From Microbacteriaceae bacterium (GTDB lineage: Bacteria > Actinomycetota > Actinomycetes > Actinomycetales > Microbacteriaceae), in the NCBI GenBank assembly GCA_023254555.1, contig JALRLI010000003.1, forward strand, positions 1 to 35,374: a stretch of DNA of 35,374 bases, written 5' to 3'. The notes beneath the pieces are model-generated. The model saw only the letters and a list, made by a program, of their open reading frames with translations. It made no database searches and was not told the origin of the DNA. The position numbers were made by a program, and so were the translations under genes. How positions within the stretch are numbered: the first letter of the stretch is position 1; each line of letters opens with the position of its first letter. This document shows, piece after piece, positions 33,335 to 35,374 of this stretch.

Positions 33335-34381
33335 ATGAGCATTTCTGATTCAGTTGCCCCGCTTACGGTTTCCGAAGCGGGTGAGTCTGAAGTCTTGGCT
33401 CGTATTCTGAAGGCTCTCAGTCGTGAAACGACGTCTGGTGCTCAGCACGTACTCGTTGGCCCCGGCGATGATTCTGCGGTGCTTGCACTCGCCGGCGATT
33501 GCGTTGTCAGCAGTGATTCAATGGTTGACAAGCATGATTTTCGGTTGGACTGGTCAACCGGATTTGAACTCGGATGGAAGCTCGCAGCAACAAACCTGGC
33601 AGACGTGGCAGCGATGGGAGCGACCCCGCTCTCACTGACCGTATCGGTGCTGGCACCAGGCGAGCTTCCCGTTTCCGTGCTCGAAGAAGTCGCTTTGGGG
33701 CTCAGCACTGCGTGCGACACGTTAGCCCCCGGCTGCCAAGTCACGGGCGGAGACCTCGCTTCGGCCGCTCAGTTCTCTCTCGTTGCCACGGTCATCGGCG
33801 AAACGCGCGAACTCACACCCGTGCTTCGGTCTGGCGCCAGAGCGGGGGATACAGTTGCGTATGCCGGTGAATTAGGTGTTGCCGCCCGGGGTCTCAGCCT
33901 TTTATATGCAACAACAGATTCTCAGGATGCTCAGTCACGAGCCATCTCTGAGCTTTGGCTCTCACATCCCGATGAGATGGCCGCGCAACTGGCGCCGAGC
34001 CCGCCCATCTCTCTTGGCCCTTTGGCCGCGCGCGCTGGAGCAACCGCGATGATGGACGTGTCGGACTCGCTGAGCCTTGATGCCTCGAGGTTGGCGAAAG
34101 CCAGCAATGTTGACATCAACCTGCGGTCTGACGCGATTTTGAACTGCACGTCTCAAGAAGCCGAAACTGTATCGAAGCAAGCTCGAGCTGAAGCGCTGAG
34201 TTTCGCGCTCGGCGGCGGTGAAGATCATGGGTTTTTAGCAACGTTTCCACCCGGCGCCTCACTTCCAAAAGGATTTACGCCCATTGGCGACGCCGCACCC
34301 GGGGGAGGCGCACTGCGAGTTGACGGCGTTGTCTTCGAGCCGCGGGGATGGGATGCTCTCAAACATCGTTCAATCGTGTGA
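33335..34381 (+). CDS. thiL: Thiamine-monophosphate kinase
   Basis: A 348-residue enzyme making thiamine diphosphate from thiamine monophosphate and ATP. VGPGDDSAVL (41-50), SSDSMVDKHDF (59-69), NLADVAAMGATP (87-98), TGGDLA (137-142) and MDVSDSLSLDASRLA are the Mg-ATP and substrate blocks of the AIRS/PurM fold. The frame opens back to 33137, but ATG 33335 is chosen for its -10 box and because the earlier part lies over the DUF3515 gene. No TPP riboswitch is seen upstream, and no other thi gene is near. Confidence 0.93.
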   Translation: MSISDSVAPLTVSEAGESEVLARILKALSRETTSGAQHVLVGPGDDSAVLALAGDCVVSSDSMVDKHDFRLDWSTGFELGWKLAATNLADVAAMGATPLSLTVSVLAPGELPVSVLEEVALGLSTACDTLAPGCQVTGGDLASAAQFSLVATVIGETRELTPVLRSGARAGDTVAYAGELGVAARGLSLLYATTDSQDAQSRAISELWLSHPDEMAAQLAPSPPISLGPLAARAGATAMMDVSDSLSLDASRLAKASNVDINLRSDAILNCTSQEAETVSKQARAEALSFALGGGEDHGFLATFPPGASLPKGFTPIGDAAPGGGALRVDGVVFEPRGWDALKHRSIV

Positions 34382-34401
34382 CGAGCCCGGGTGCATCCGT
34401 A

Positions 34402-35374
34402 TCACACGTCATTGCGAATTCGAAGGGCCGCCCACAGTTCGGCTCGAGCATCCATCGTATTGAGGTCGCGGCCGAGAATCTGACTTACTCTGCCCATCCG
34501 AGTCTTCAGGGTGTGCCTGTGAACGCCCAGTGACTCAGCTGCCGGGGCGAATTGGCCGTTGTGTTGCAGCCAGACAGCCAGCGAGTTGACGAGCTGCTCG
34601 TTGTTGCGCTCATCCACGTCTGCAATCGGTGAAATCAGCGCATCGGCTCGTAACTTTGCCTCATCACTCTCTTCAATCACCGTCAAGATGCCCCGGTTCA
34701 GGCTGGAATCGAAAACGGTCGCGCCCTTCTTGCCCCGGATTGCAGCAGCTTCCGCCGCCAGCTCAGCTTGCTCGATAGCCAGAGTGAGGTGCTCGTAACT
34801 GTGAACAGAGCTGAGACCAGCATTGAGCTCTATGTTTGTGTTCGCGTGTACGAGCTGAGAATAGGATGCCACGGTGCCAGAGGTCGCACTCTCGATAATC
34901 ACCAACTCGTCCTCGCCGCTTCTCCCGCTGATCCGTGAACAGAAGCCGCGCCGGCTGAGTTCATGCTCAATACCGGCGATTTGCCCGGTAAACACCGCGA
35001 TTGAAATTGGTTCTTCGGGTAACGGCCCCAAACTCTCAGTCGCAATTCGATGGGCCAACTCGAACTGACCGGCGCGGAGCAGCTCAACAATCACCCTGCG
35101 CACCGATTCAATCGGACCGCTTGCAGCTCGTGCCTGCTCAAGCGCTGTACTTGCGAGTGCGATTGCGATTCCAATCACCGACTGAGCTGCATAGTCGAGC
35201 TGATCGTTGTCGGTCGTAGCGAGCACCCCCAATAAATTCGCACGGCGTCCGATGGTTTGTAGGGCGAATGTAGACCCTTCAGTTGAGAATAGTTTCGTTG
35301 CGCGAGTTTGTGATCTGACGAGTGAGGTGACCTGCTCCACGAGTGAATCTGTGGGTGAGATGCTCTGATGAGAT
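34402..35374 (-). CDS. PucR-type transcriptional regulator (partial, N-terminus off window)
   Basis: At least 324 C-terminal residues are encoded; the frame stays open to the window edge, so the start lies beyond 35374. The C-terminus is the PucR helix-turn-helix: WLQHNGQFAPAAESLGVHRH, then TLKTRMGRVSQILG. Before it is a GGDEF-like/CdaR domain typical of the family (about the middle third), and the upstream part would be the sensor domain. PucR proteins often activate purine or other catabolic genes nearby; the targets cannot be told here. It converges on thiL with a 20-base gap and no obvious terminator. Confidence 0.85.
   Translation of the reverse strand, partial: SHQSISPTDSLVEQVTSLVRSQTRATKLFSTEGSTFALQTIGRRANLLGVLATTDNDQLDYAAQSVIGIAIALASTALEQARAASGPIESVRRVIVELLRAGQFELAHRIATESLGPLPEEPISIAVFTGQIAGIEHELSRRGFCSRISGRSGEDELVIIESATSGTVASYSQLVHANTNIELNAGLSSVHSYEHLTLAIEQAELAAEAAAIRGKKGATVFDSSLNRGILTVIEESDEAKLRADALISPIADVDERNNEQLVNSLAVWLQHNGQFAPAAESLGVHRHTLKTRMGRVSQILGRDLNTMDARAELWAALRIRNDV

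Overview
The window reads as ordinary chromosome of an actinobacterium, most likely a Microbacteriaceae-type member of the Micrococcales with a moderate GC content (a little over 50 % by eye). Pointers are the leuC-leuD-murA-plsC-gpsA-ddl-DUF3515-thiL block, the GTG and TTG starts, the AldR-type Lrp regulator divergent from alanine dehydrogenase, and many genes that look leaderless. I found no phage, IS element, CRISPR array or plasmid function. There are 36 protein genes and two tRNAs, and no gene-free stretch reaches 300 bases.

Layout. 1-46: a palindrome like a copper-sensor (CsoR) operator. 47-913: minus-strand metallophosphoesterase. 907-7108: a plus-strand run of four poorly known membrane proteins, an NRAMP Mn/Fe importer and a KimA-type K+ importer behind its own promoter and a structured leader. 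7196-10579: a short-chain dehydrogenase, a minus-strand DUF5684-like/cupin pair and a drug-efflux MFS protein. 16116-10614 (minus): a heterodimeric ABC exporter overlapping a K+ channel gene, then a secreted or membrane microprotein and an enoyl-CoA hydratase. 16202-17955: alanine dehydrogenase and its divergent Lrp regulator with a palindromic operator between them, followed by an orphan DNA adenine methyltransferase. 18845-21809: RraA-like protein, Old Yellow Enzyme and photolyase. 21802-24960: small membrane protein, deoC, ppx, tRNA-Gln and a lipid kinase. 25008-26201: tRNA-Glu and TerC. 26300-34381: leucine synthesis, peptidoglycan and phospholipid precursors, and thiamine diphosphate synthesis. 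34402-35374: a PucR-type regulator running off the right edge.

The most striking structure is regulatory. About a dozen genes have a TANNNT-like -10 box placed 6-8 bases before the start codon, the signature of leaderless transcripts. At two divergent pairs (Old Yellow Enzyme/photolyase and DUF3515/thiL) the two -10 boxes share the same central TA, so the two promoters should compete for polymerase. Other points of interest are the degenerate ATPase site of the ABC exporter together with its coupled K+ channel, the KimA leader hairpin, the methyltransferase behind the Lrp gene, and a symmetric operator over the -10 box of the 85-residue membrane protein. No wholly novel multigene system is evident; the novelty lies in these arrangements.
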